From assembly GCF_017983445.1 (NCBI RefSeq), contig NZ_JAGOBJ010000004.1, forward strand, positions 62,001 through 126,000: DNA of 64,000 bases, written 5' to 3'. Made by a program: the position numbers and the translations under genes. Of the stretch, positions 8,751 through 16,705 are shown piece by piece (the first letter of the stretch is position 1; every line of letters begins with the position of its first letter). This DNA is from Halomonas sp. (GTDB lineage Bacteria; Pseudomonadota; Gammaproteobacteria; Pseudomonadales; Halomonadaceae). Below the pieces are notes generated by a model, which saw nothing but the letters and a program-made list of their open reading frames with translations, had not been told where the DNA came from and searched no databases.

Positions 8751-10730
8751 TTACCACTGCCAGTTGAGGGTAGCGAACAGGCTGCGCCCATCGCCTAAGC
8801 TGCCATCGGGGCGGTACCACACTTTATCGCCTAGGTTAGCCAGGCGTAGCGAGGTATCGATGGCGGGGGTAAGGCGCCAGGCCAGGTGCACGTCGTGCAG
8901 CCCATAGCCGGGCAGACGCTCGTCATCGCCCTGTTTGTCAAAATCACGCGCCAAGCGGCTTTGCCAGCCGATACGTACATCATGGTTGTAGAGCGCCACT
9001 TCACTGCCGAGGGTCACTTCCATGGGGGTCTGGCTGCCTAACGCGCCGCCGCTGTCGCGGTCTTTACCGGAAACTTCTGAGAGTCCTATAAAGCTTGTAA
9101 GTAGGGGAAAGGCGCTGGGCTGCCAGGCAACGCGAGCGTCATAGCCCCATAATTGAGCACGCTGTACGTTCACGGCCTGGGTGGTGCCCGCCATAATGTC
9201 GACCTGGGTGTCGATAAAATCATCGGCGCGGGTATCGAAGTAGCTGGCGCGCACCTGCCAATCGCCCTGATGCCAGACCACACCGCTTTCCCAGGTATGG
9301 CTGGATTCAGGAGACAGGTTAGGATTAGGCACCCAGTAATTATCGGGCGTACAGAAGACAGGCCCGGCGCAGAAACCGGCAAAGTGGCGCTCGTTGGCGT
9401 ATAGCTCAGAAAGGCTCGGCGCGCGGAAGGCTTCTGCGTAACCGGAGAACAGCATTAGCGCGTCAGCGGGTCGCCAGGCCAGGCGAAAACGTGGCGAGAC
9501 CTGGTCATGCACGCTATCCGCATCGCCTTGGCCGGTGGCGTCGTAACGGTCATAGCGGGCACCCAGGCCCACATCAAACTGACCGGCACCGCCATCAGTC
9601 AGGTAGCGGCCAGCGGTTAGCGTGGTGTCTACATAAACGGCCTGGGTGTCGATGTCTGCCCGAGGAAAGCCATTGGCCTGCCCATCCGGACGTTGGCGGG
9701 CTTGTTCCAGTTCTGCACCGAACACTACCGTTTGAGATAACCAGCCGTGATTGATGGTGTGGTAGCCATCGCTTTGCAGGCCAACGCGTTCCAGCGTGCG
9801 GCTGGCTTGGGGTTCATCAATATCCTGCTGACTAAACGTCAGTCGCGAGGTGATTTCTGTCGCTTGGCCGGGCTGCCAGCGGTGGCCAAGCTGTAAATTG
9901 TTACTTTCGACATTCCGGTCGCGCAGGGGGTTACTGGCATCGCGTGACAGCTGCTGTGGGTTAGCAGGCTGGGTGGCGCGCTCATCGTAATGCTGCCAGC
10001 TGATAAACACCCGCTGATCACTACTTGGCTCCCAACCGCCTTTGACCAGCAGGCTGTTGAGTGAGGCATCATCTTCGGCCTCCTCGCCACCTGCGCGGCG
10101 AATATCGCCAGACTCGCTACGGCCTATTGAAATCAGGCCATCCACTTGGCCACTGGGTGCAGCGTGACGCCCAAAGGCTGTCAGACTGCCACGTAGCTCA
10201 TCATTCGCTGTTGCGCCGCCAACCGAAAGCCGGGCGCCGCTGTCTTGGCCGGGGGCAAGCAGGTCATCGGCTTCCACGCTTGTGAAACTCACCACGCCGC
10301 CCATGGCGTTGCTGCCATAAAGGCTTGATAGCGCACCCCGCGCGACCTGCACTTCCTGAATCAGCGCTGGATCCAAGAAGAAGTTGCCCACGTGACCCGT
10401 GGAAATATCCTGGCGAACGCCATCCAGACGAACCAGCACGCCCTGACGGCCAAAGCCTCGCATGCTCAACGTTTGACCGTTACGCCGCCCTTGCCCAGCA
10501 ACGTGCAGGCCTGGTTGACGACTCAGCACGTCTTCAATACGCCCTGCAGTAGCCAGGACGGCATCGTCACGGTTGATAATATCGATAATCAGAGGCGCGC
10601 GAGAAAGGTCGGTAGGCGCCCGCGTGCCGGTAACGGTCACTGGATCCGCCGTTGACTGCGCTAACGCAGGGGCGATAAGCAAGGGGCAAAGAGCAAGGTA
10701 AAGCGGGCAAAGCGAGTAAACACGTTTCAT
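8751..10730 (-). CDS. TonB-dependent outer membrane haem receptor
   Basis: Outer membrane receptor of 659 residues. It has a signal peptide (about 1-24), a plug domain (VTVTGTRAPTDLSRAP, the TonB-box region, then LSRQPGLHVAGQGRRNGQTLSMRGFG) and a beta-barrel ending in an aromatic residue (NWQW). The haem-receptor FRAP and NPNL boxes are both present (AFRAPSLSELY, then PNPNLSPES), with a His between them (ANERHFAGF), as in HmuR/HemR. Two cysteines in that same loop (FCAG and FCTP) may form a disulfide. It follows hemP and leads the uptake operon. Confidence 0.94.
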   Translation of the reverse strand: MKRVYSLCPLYLALCPLLIAPALAQSTADPVTVTGTRAPTDLSRAPLIIDIINRDDAVLATAGRIEDVLSRQPGLHVAGQGRRNGQTLSMRGFGRQGVLVRLDGVRQDISTGHVGNFFLDPALIQEVQVARGALSSLYGSNAMGGVVSFTSVEADDLLAPGQDSGARLSVGGATANDELRGSLTAFGRHAAPSGQVDGLISIGRSESGDIRRAGGEEAEDDASLNSLLVKGGWEPSSDQRVFISWQHYDERATQPANPQQLSRDASNPLRDRNVESNNLQLGHRWQPGQATEITSRLTFSQQDIDEPQASRTLERVGLQSDGYHTINHGWLSQTVVFGAELEQARQRPDGQANGFPRADIDTQAVYVDTTLTAGRYLTDGGAGQFDVGLGARYDRYDATGQGDADSVHDQVSPRFRLAWRPADALMLFSGYAEAFRAPSLSELYANERHFAGFCAGPVFCTPDNYWVPNPNLSPESSHTWESGVVWHQGDWQVRASYFDTRADDFIDTQVDIMAGTTQAVNVQRAQLWGYDARVAWQPSAFPLLTSFIGLSEVSGKDRDSGGALGSQTPMEVTLGSEVALYNHDVRIGWQSRLARDFDKQGDDERLPGYGLHDVHLAWRLTPAIDTSLRLANLGDKVWYRPDGSLGDGRSLFATLNWQW

Positions 10731-10825
10731 GAGCCAGACCGTTCCAACAATAAGGAGGAAATAGGCGCTGGCTGGGTGCGTGGGCTACCTGGCTGGCGTG
10801 AAGCGGCGTAAGAACTGATTGAGCG

Positions 10826-10990
10826 TTACGCCGTTAAAATAAGTTTTCCGCTTTTGGTAATGCGCAATACATAGCGGCGATTTTCATGTTGAATCACTAG
10901 TTGGCCTTTCGGCCCAAGCAATTCTCGGCTTTCAATCTCACGAGGTGCAGGCGTAGTGCTTGTGTCTGTACCTCTAGCGGCAAGCTGCAT
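10826..10990 (-). CDS. hemP: Hemin uptake protein HemP
   Basis: Small protein of 54 residues. The second half matches HemP (SRELLGPKGQLVIQH followed by RRYVLRITKSGKLILT), and it sits at the usual place, first in the haem operon and 95 bp before the receptor. HemP is known as a small regulatory or accessory factor for haem uptake in proteobacteria, in some species an activator of the receptor gene. A Fur box lies 18 bp upstream of the start. Confidence 0.9.
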   Translation of the reverse strand: MQLAARGTDTSTTPAPREIESRELLGPKGQLVIQHENRRYVLRITKSGKLILTA

Positions 10991-11007
10991 GAGATATGGT
11001 TCCCTAT

Positions 11008-11026
11008 GTTAATGATAATTATTGAC
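11008..11026. promoter_or_regulatory. Fur box upstream of hemP
   Basis: The 19-bp sequence GTTAATGATAATTATTGAC agrees with the Fur consensus GATAATGATAATCATTATC at 15 of 19 positions by hand count. It lies just upstream of hemP and the whole haem operon, as expected for iron-repressed haem uptake. Confidence 0.85.
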
Positions 11027-11341
11027 GATAAGATAACAGGCTGCATGCGTAGGCTCAAGTGCCTGAATCAGGAACCTGTCGAAGCGTAGGGAAAAAGGGG
11101 AGGAAATGGGCGCTGACAATAAAAGCGCTTTGAATCATTCGTTAAGGTTTAAATATGGATAGTTAAAACTATCCATAAACTTTAGGTGAGCTATTTGCTA
11201 TCAGCCCACCTAAAGTAACAAAACTGACGATTGGTCTTCAATGAAGCAAATCATATAGGTTAACTATCAATAATTGACCGCTTGTTTAATAGAGTACGAC
11301 CAATACGACCAACCGTTGATTGCTTCTTAGCTAAATGGATT
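11027..11341. other. Gene-free stretch with two hairpins
   Basis: This 315-bp stretch between the Fur box and yciE holds no convincing gene. It contains two adjacent inverted repeats: TATGGATAGTT (11154-11164) with AACTATCCATA (11167-11177), and ACTTTAGGTG (11179-11188) with CACCTAAAGT (11207-11216). Neither is followed by a U tract on either strand, so I do not call them terminators. They may be regulator sites or the end of the yciE transcript. Confidence 0.4.
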
Positions 11342-11833
11342 TTACCCCGCTTTTTTATTAACTAGCGTCTCAGCCAACTGAGTTAGCTTATCGTCGGTAT
11401 TCTTTTCTTCTTCAAGCGTTTCAGCCAGAATGTTCTTGGCTTCGGTATAGCCTAGCTGCTCGGCAAGAGCGCACAGAGTACCGTAGGTGGCAATTTCATA
11501 ATGCTCGACTTTCTGAGCTGCGCCAATAAGACCTGCATCGCGCACCGGGCCTTTCTCGGTCGCATCAATCAGCTCTTGGCCTTCTTCGATCAAGCCTTCC
11601 ATTGCATGACATTTCATACGCTTGATTCGGATATCTGGCAGGCTGTCGGCTACTTTTTCAAGCCTTTCCAGCTGGCCTTGGGTTTCTTCCAGGTGGTGCT
11701 TGAATGCCTCAGCCAGTTGGGGGTCATCAGCTGCCCGAGCCAATTTGGGTAGCGCCTTTGTTATCTGTTTTTCAGCACTGTTCGTGTCGGAAAGCAGATG
11801 AATGAAAAGGTCCTTGGCGTTTTTAATAACCAT
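11342..11833 (-). CDS. yciE: YciE/DUF892 ferritin-like protein
   Basis: Protein of 163 residues of the YciE family (ferritin-like four-helix bundle, stress-linked in enterobacteria). It starts with the characteristic NAKDLFIHLLSDTNSAEKQITKALPKL, and carries putative metal-site Glu and His residues in EETQGQ, VEHYEIATYGTL and LEEEKNTDDKL. AGGAG lies 8 nt before the ATG. It stands alone between the haem locus and argO; expression may be stress-linked in Halomonas but nothing here proves that. Confidence 0.9.
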   Translation of the reverse strand: MVIKNAKDLFIHLLSDTNSAEKQITKALPKLARAADDPQLAEAFKHHLEETQGQLERLEKVADSLPDIRIKRMKCHAMEGLIEEGQELIDATEKGPVRDAGLIGAAQKVEHYEIATYGTLCALAEQLGYTEAKNILAETLEEEKNTDDKLTQLAETLVNKKAG

Positions 11834-12044
11834 CGTATTGCTCCTGCTTGATTAATAAAAAGGATCATCCTTAATAAATATTTTCAGCCCTTTTAAAGCT
11901 AGCAGGAAATGTGCGCTGGAGAAATTTACGTAAGTTAAGCTTTGCGTTATAAATTAAGCGCCTTCATGCATTATTTGTTAAAATTTTGTAGAAGGAAGCT
12001 TGATTAAAGTTAAAACAATAATGGCGGCTGAACAATATAGTTCG

Positions 12045-12647
12045 TTACAGCCCTCCGATTAGTAGCTGTGCGGCCACGCTAAACATCATAAGTGCTACGC
12101 CAATATCAATCAGGCGCCAGGTAAGCGGGCGCGCCAGCCACGGCGCAAGACTTGCGCCACCCAAGGCCAGTGCGCTGAACCATATAAATGAACCGCTAGT
12201 GGCCCCCAAAGCGTAGGCGCTGGGCATCGGCTGTTGTGCACCGAGTGAGCCAATCAGCAGTACGGTATCTAGATAGACGTGCGGGTTAAGCAGCGTGACT
12301 GCGAGCGCGGCCAACATTACGGCGCTTAACGAGCGGGATGATGTGTCGGTCGCCCGAAGTACTTGTGGGCGCCAGGCGCGGTATAACGCCTGACTGCCAT
12401 ACCAAAGCAAAAACGCAATGCCGCCCCAGCGTGCGATGGCAAGCAGAAGCGGACTTTGGGTCAATATGCTTGCCAGACCAAATACGCCCGCGGTTATTAG
12501 CGCGGCATCACATAAAATGCACAGTAACGCGACCGCTATATGATGCTCGCGCCGCAAGCTTTGCGATAAAACGAACGCATTCTGTGCGCCAATCGCCATG
12601 ATCAATCCAATCGCCATCAACAAGCCGTTACTGTAACTCTGCCACAT
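12045..12647 (-). CDS. argO: LysE/ArgO-family amino acid exporter
   Basis: Inner membrane exporter of 200 residues with about six hydrophobic segments. The family start GLIMAIGAQNAFVLSQSLRRE and the mid motif VTLLNPHVYLDTVLLIGSLG are both clear. ArgO exports arginine and LysE lysine; the divergent argP-like gene favours the ArgO/LysE regulatory pair. AAGGA precedes the ATG. A strong candidate for control by the neighbouring ArgP. Confidence 0.92.
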   Translation of the reverse strand: MWQSYSNGLLMAIGLIMAIGAQNAFVLSQSLRREHHIAVALLCILCDAALITAGVFGLASILTQSPLLLAIARWGGIAFLLWYGSQALYRAWRPQVLRATDTSSRSLSAVMLAALAVTLLNPHVYLDTVLLIGSLGAQQPMPSAYALGATSGSFIWFSALALGGASLAPWLARPLTWRLIDIGVALMMFSVAAQLLIGGL

Positions 12648-12768
12648 TGTGTGTATTCCTTGTTAATCGCTGTTTAAGGAGCGTTACTCCGCTCAACACC
12701 GGCGCAGTTTGCTAGAATCATTTTTATAAGAAAAACGAATCTTCCTGATGTCCTATAAGGAAAACTGA

Positions 12769-13656
12769 TTGCTCGACTATAAATTGTTGGCAGCCCTGGC
12801 CGCCGTGGTAGAACAGGGCGGGTTTGAGCGCGCGGCGAATTCGCTGGGGCTATCACAGTCGGCGGTATCGCAGCGGGTCAAGCTGCTGGAAGCACGTATT
12901 GGCCAGCCGGTGTTAGTGCGTGCGACGCCGCCTGCTCCGACCGAAATAGGTCGTCGGTTGCTAAACCATGTACAGCAGGTGCGCCTACTCGAGCGTGATC
13001 TTACGCGTCAGGTGCCCGCATTGGATGACGCAGTGCCAGAGCGCCTGCGTCTGGCGATTAATGCAGACAGTCTGGCCACCTGGTGGCCCTCGGCGGTGAG
13101 TGATTTTTGTACCCACCAAAACGTATTGCTGGAGCTGGTCGTCGAGGATCAGGAGGTTGGATTAAAACGTATGCGGGCAGGCGAAGTGGCAGGCTGCGTA
13201 TGTGCGGCCGAACGTCCTGTCGCGGGGGCCAATAGCGTTGCGTTAGGCGCCATGCCGTATCTGGCGGTCGCAAGCCCGGCCTTTATAAAGCAGTACTTTG
13301 CTGATGGCGTGGGTGCAGACGTTCTGCCCCAGGCGCCAGCCATCGTGTTTGGTACGGATGATTTACTGCAGCACCGTTATTTAGCGACGCTGGGTATAAC
13401 CGGCAGCTTTGCCTATCACCTGTGTCCTTCATCGGAAGGCTTTGTACGTTTGCTGGAAAGCGGGCTCGGTTGGGGGATGGTGCCGGAGCTTCAGGTGCGT
13501 GATGAGTTGGCCCAGGGCAAGTTGGTAGAACTGATACCCGGGCGCGCCATCAATGTGCCGCTTTATTGGCATTATTGGCGCAACGGCGGGCGCTTGCTGG
13601 CAGGTTTGACGCAGCACCTTCGCCGTGAGGCGTTAGAGGCATTGGTGCCGCGTTAA
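12769..13656 (+). CDS. argP: LysR-family regulator ArgP (IciA type)
   Basis: LysR regulator of 295 residues starting at a TTG with AAGGA 7 nt upstream. The HTH (about residues 18-45) reads GGFERAANSLGLSQSAVSQRVKLLEARIGQPVLVR, very like ArgP, followed by its TPPAPTEIGRRLL linker. The C-terminal domain has the usual effector fold. ArgP activates argO in response to basic amino acids; the divergent arrangement here supports that role. Its 3' end abuts a decayed madM copy. Confidence 0.9.
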   Translation: MLDYKLLAALAAVVEQGGFERAANSLGLSQSAVSQRVKLLEARIGQPVLVRATPPAPTEIGRRLLNHVQQVRLLERDLTRQVPALDDAVPERLRLAINADSLATWWPSAVSDFCTHQNVLLELVVEDQEVGLKRMRAGEVAGCVCAAERPVAGANSVALGAMPYLAVASPAFIKQYFADGVGADVLPQAPAIVFGTDDLLQHRYLATLGITGSFAYHLCPSSEGFVRLLESGLGWGMVPELQVRDELAQGKLVELIPGRAINVPLYWHYWRNGGRLLAGLTQHLRREALEALVPR

Positions 13657-13665
13657 AGGTCAACT

Positions 13666-13815
13666 TTAGAAGATGGCGCGGACGACAAGATACAGAACTG
13701 AAGGGGCAATCAGCGCGCCGAGGCCAATGTAGAACGTGGCAATAATTGCCAGATCGCGCAGCATGCCGCCGCCCACTAAGGCAAACGCCGCGATCAAGTG
13801 CTGTTTAGTGGTCAC
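13666..13815 (-). pseudogene. Internally deleted remnant of madM
   Basis: Read on the minus strand, this stretch encodes 49 residues that fuse three pieces of the intact MadM at 23832-24593: the N-terminal KQHLIAAFALVGG, the mid GGMLRDLAIIAT, and the C-terminal TFY-GLGAL-APSVLYL-VRA-F. The two joins fall at short sequence repeats (GGGCGG and GCCAC), as expected of deletions between microhomologies, and the frame stays open. Hand alignment shows about 8 differences in 75 nt for the 3' piece and none in 35 nt for the 5' piece. It is too short to work as a transporter. It marks the left side of the acid-sugar gene set. Confidence 0.85.
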
Positions 13816-14028
13816 GAATTATCTAATTATTATAGACCATTAGCAGAAGCATATAGCGGTGGAAAAACTTCGCTGATGTTATTTTTGTCATCGCATACCT
13901 ATCGCGTGACCAGACCTCAATGAAGGCATTTCAAGTATTTCTATAAGCATCCAGGCTTCTTAAGCAGTTTGGGCGCATCCAGTATCGAGGAAGCTTGCTT
14001 GTCTATATATGCGACCCTTTTTCATACT

Positions 14029-14940
14029 CTACGCTGAGTTATTGCTCAGCCCTTGTAATATCCTATCTGCAAAGCGCTTTGCGGCTGGCGACAGCACTTG
14101 ATTCCGCCGCATGATCAAGGCCATCGTTCTCTCAATAGGAGGGTCTACAAGATCTAAGACGGTAATTGGCTCGGCGCCGCTTAGCTTGTTTAACCGTGAA
14201 CCTGGTTGGATCGCGGCACCCAGGCCGGCTTCAACCATGGCAATAATCGTTTCGCCTTGAATGAACTGATACGGCGTTTCAATTGAGACGCCAAGGTCAT
14301 CCATCATCCGATCCAGCAGCCGTCGCATAGCAGTTTCGCGGCTTTGCACCAGTAGCGGCAGCTGCGAGAGCTGGCGCCAGGTGATGGACGTTGTAAACGG
14401 TGTTGCCATCGCCGTTGGCAGCAATGCTTTAACGGGATCTTTAAGAATAGGCGTGAACGTGAATTCTTCATTCTCCAGCATCGGACCTAGCGCAAAGTCG
14501 ACCTCGCGATGGTGCAATGCTTCATAAAGCTGGCTTGAAGTTAGCTCTCGAATGGTGACGTTGATCTGGGGGTAGTCGCGCACAAAGGCGGTTAGTATCG
14601 CGGGAAGATGAATCGATGCAATGTTAGATGAACTGGCGACGGACATGTGCCCCCGCTTGAAATCGGCAGTTTCTCTCAGCAGTCGCAGTCCCTGCTGCAT
14701 TTCATACACCGCGCGGGTGGCGCTCTCGAATAACTGCTTGCCCTCGGGTGTCAAAGTGACGCTGCGCGTAGTGCGTTCGAATAGCATCACGCCCAGCTGT
14801 TGCTCCAGGGTCTTTATTTGGTTGCTGATGGCGGAGTGCGAACGGTGCATACGCTCTGCCGCAACGCGAAAGCTACCTTCCGTCGCAACAAGGATGAAGG
14901 TTTGTAAAAACTTTAAATTAACGCTGCCATCAAATTCCAC
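14029..14940 (-). CDS. LysR-family regulator of the second TTT operon
   Basis: LysR regulator, 303 residues from the chosen GTG at 14940, which has GGAG 8 nt upstream. The HTH reads GSFRVAAERMHRSHSAISNQIKTLEQQLG, followed by LFERTTRSVTLTPEGKQL. The effector domain shows the usual DFALGPMLENEEF and VEAGLGAAIQPGSRL patterns. The open frame reaches 15045, but the extra residues are basic and not LysR-like. It is divergent from tctC and is the obvious local regulator of the catabolic operon. Confidence 0.88.
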   Translation of the reverse strand: MEFDGSVNLKFLQTFILVATEGSFRVAAERMHRSHSAISNQIKTLEQQLGVMLFERTTRSVTLTPEGKQLFESATRAVYEMQQGLRLLRETADFKRGHMSVASSSNIASIHLPAILTAFVRDYPQINVTIRELTSSQLYEALHHREVDFALGPMLENEEFTFTPILKDPVKALLPTAMATPFTTSITWRQLSQLPLLVQSRETAMRRLLDRMMDDLGVSIETPYQFIQGETIIAMVEAGLGAAIQPGSRLNKLSGAEPITVLDLVDPPIERTMALIMRRNQVLSPAAKRFADRILQGLSNNSA

Positions 14941-15168
14941 TCTTGACTCCGTATTGGTTCGTGAAAGTGCATAATCACCAGAAAAAATGCGCTTGTCTAT
15001 CCGATAGCGGCGGCCTAATGTTCGTTGCTTGGAGAACGCTGTCACAACGCTCTGAATTAAGTATCCCTGCGCTGGCTGTCTAGCAGAGCATTAAGTCATA
15101 CGTCATCGCACGCTATTGCTTGAAAAGGAACACTGAGGTTCAGAGCACCTGACGGAAATTTGCGGACA

Positions 15169-16158
15169 ATGAGAGTAAAAATAATGGTCCTGAAAACAAA
15201 GATAAATTGCCGGGCATTTGGCGCAGGCGCGATGGTATTGAGTGTTTTGTCACTGCTGCCGGTATCAGCACACGCTGAAGAATATCCTGGCCATAATATG
15301 ACCTACATTGTTGCTGCTGGCGTTGGTGGCGGTAGTGACATTCTGGCGCGCACGCTGACTCGCGTGATTGAACAAAAAGACCTGCTGCCGGTATCGATGG
15401 TTGTCGAAAACCGCCCCGGTGGGTCAGGCGCGATCGGCTATAACTATATCAATTCACGCCAGGGCGACGGCCACTTCCTTGCGGGCGTAGGTGTCAGCTT
15501 TTTTACCACGCCGCTGATGGGCAAGATGCGTTACAACTACGAAAGCTTTACGCCGGTTGCAGCGCTGGCTCGATCGCCCTACATCCTTGTTGTTTCGACC
15601 GATTCTGATATTGAAACGTTGGAAGACCTGAAGACGGCCTCTGGCGTGCGTGCGGGTTCGGTTGGCGCAGTTGCCGATGGCGCGCTGCTCTCTTACATGC
15701 TGAACCAGGCGCTGGACACGGAAATCCGTGTTGTCCCCTATGACGGCGGTGGTGAGGTTATTGCAGCCGTACTGGGCGGGCATCTTGAGCTGATGTGGGG
15801 CAATCCCAACGAAATGCTTGAGCAGGTTCGCGCTGGCAATATGAGGCCGCTAGCGGTATCTGCACCTGACAGAATTGCGCAGTTGCCTGACGTTCCGACT
15901 TTCGCGGAGCAGGGCTATGACATCACCCATACACAGTTGCGGGCCATCGTGATGCCCGGTGACGTCTCAGACGAGGCCGTCAGCTATTGGGAAGACCTGT
16001 TGCAGACCGTGGCTGAGAGCGACGAATGGCGCGAGGCCTACCTGGACCGCTTTAACGAGATCCCGCTATATCTTGACGGCGCCGATCTTGCCGAAGAAAT
16101 GGCCGCCACCTCTGACCGTTACGAGGCAATGATGAGAGAAGTGGGCGTGATCGACTGA
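15169..16158 (+). CDS. tctC: TctC/Bug-family periplasmic binding protein (second set)
   Basis: Periplasmic receptor for the second TTT importer, about 329 residues. It has a signal peptide with cleavage near AHA-EE, then YPGHNMTYIVAAGVGGGSD, the Bug-family start, and a VVENRPGGSGAIGYNYI stretch typical of the ligand site. Starts at 15169 and 15184 are both possible and neither has a strong ribosome site; 15184 would give a shorter n-region. Only distantly like the binding protein at 1003-1968, so the ligand may differ. Confidence 0.9.
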   Translation: MRVKIMVLKTKINCRAFGAGAMVLSVLSLLPVSAHAEEYPGHNMTYIVAAGVGGGSDILARTLTRVIEQKDLLPVSMVVENRPGGSGAIGYNYINSRQGDGHFLAGVGVSFFTTPLMGKMRYNYESFTPVAALARSPYILVVSTDSDIETLEDLKTASGVRAGSVGAVADGALLSYMLNQALDTEIRVVPYDGGGEVIAAVLGGHLELMWGNPNEMLEQVRAGNMRPLAVSAPDRIAQLPDVPTFAEQGYDITHTQLRAIVMPGDVSDEAVSYWEDLLQTVAESDEWREAYLDRFNEIPLYLDGADLAEEMAATSDRYEAMMREVGVID

Positions 16159-16167
16159 TTGCGTCCC

Positions 16168-16199
16168 GCCTGCCGCTGTGTCAATGCGCACCGGCAGGC
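16168..16199 (+). promoter_or_regulatory. Hairpin between tctC and tctB
   Basis: GCCTGCCG at 16168-16175 pairs with CGGCAGGC at 16192-16199 across a 16-nt loop, 10 nt after the tctC stop. There is no U tract. It is probably an mRNA-stabilising or partial attenuation structure favouring the binding protein over the permeases (inference). Confidence 0.5.
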
Positions 16200-16234
16200 A
16201 TCCCGTCATGGCGTGAATTTCAAGGAAAAATCAT

Positions 16235-16684
16235 ATGCTTCGATTGCACAGACTTGATCTGGCTGTTTCCGTCATCCTGTTCCTGTTGGGCCTCTACGTA
16301 GTGATAACGGGCTTCGACTATGGCTTTTTGGATCGCGGTACGCCGGATGCAGGCTTCTTTCCAGTATTTATCGGTTTCGGCATCAGTGGTTTTGCCACGA
16401 TCAATTTCTATAACGTGTTGCGCCGTGTATATACCGAGTCGGGCAACATCTCTGGCGAAGCGATTTTACGTGTTGCCTTTAGCAGCGCCGCCCTGATCGT
16501 CTTTGTCGTACTGGCATCCTTAATAGGCATGTTGGCTGCGGGTTTCCTGCTGATGATAGCGATTGCCATAATTTTTGGTGCGCGGACGCCAACGATGATC
16601 CTGCGGGCAGCAATCGCAGCGGCGATCATGTCAGGCGTGCTTTACCTGATCTTTTTCAGGTTCCTGGGTATCGTTCTGCCCTGA
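16235..16684 (+). CDS. tctB: TctB small permease subunit (second set)
   Basis: Small membrane subunit of 149 residues. The first helix (LDLAVSVILFLLGLYVVITG) is followed by GTPDAGFFPVFIGFGI, the typical TctB loop and second helix, then two more helices in the C-terminal half. AAGGA lies upstream of the ATG. It is followed after 21 bp by tctA. Confidence 0.9.
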   Translation: MLRLHRLDLAVSVILFLLGLYVVITGFDYGFLDRGTPDAGFFPVFIGFGISGFATINFYNVLRRVYTESGNISGEAILRVAFSSAALIVFVVLASLIGMLAAGFLLMIAIAIIFGARTPTMILRAAIAAAIMSGVLYLIFFRFLGIVLP

Positions 16685-16705
16685 TGCTCTTTCGGAGAAA
16701 TAACT

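Noticed and set aside
13666-13815. A functional 49-residue small membrane protein
   Set aside because: All three parts come from MadM with joins at microhomologies, so decay explains it better; translation was not excluded.
15001-15045. Long form of the LysR regulator starting at 15045
   Set aside because: The extra 35 residues are basic and unlike LysR N-termini, and the GTG at 14940 has a good ribosome site.
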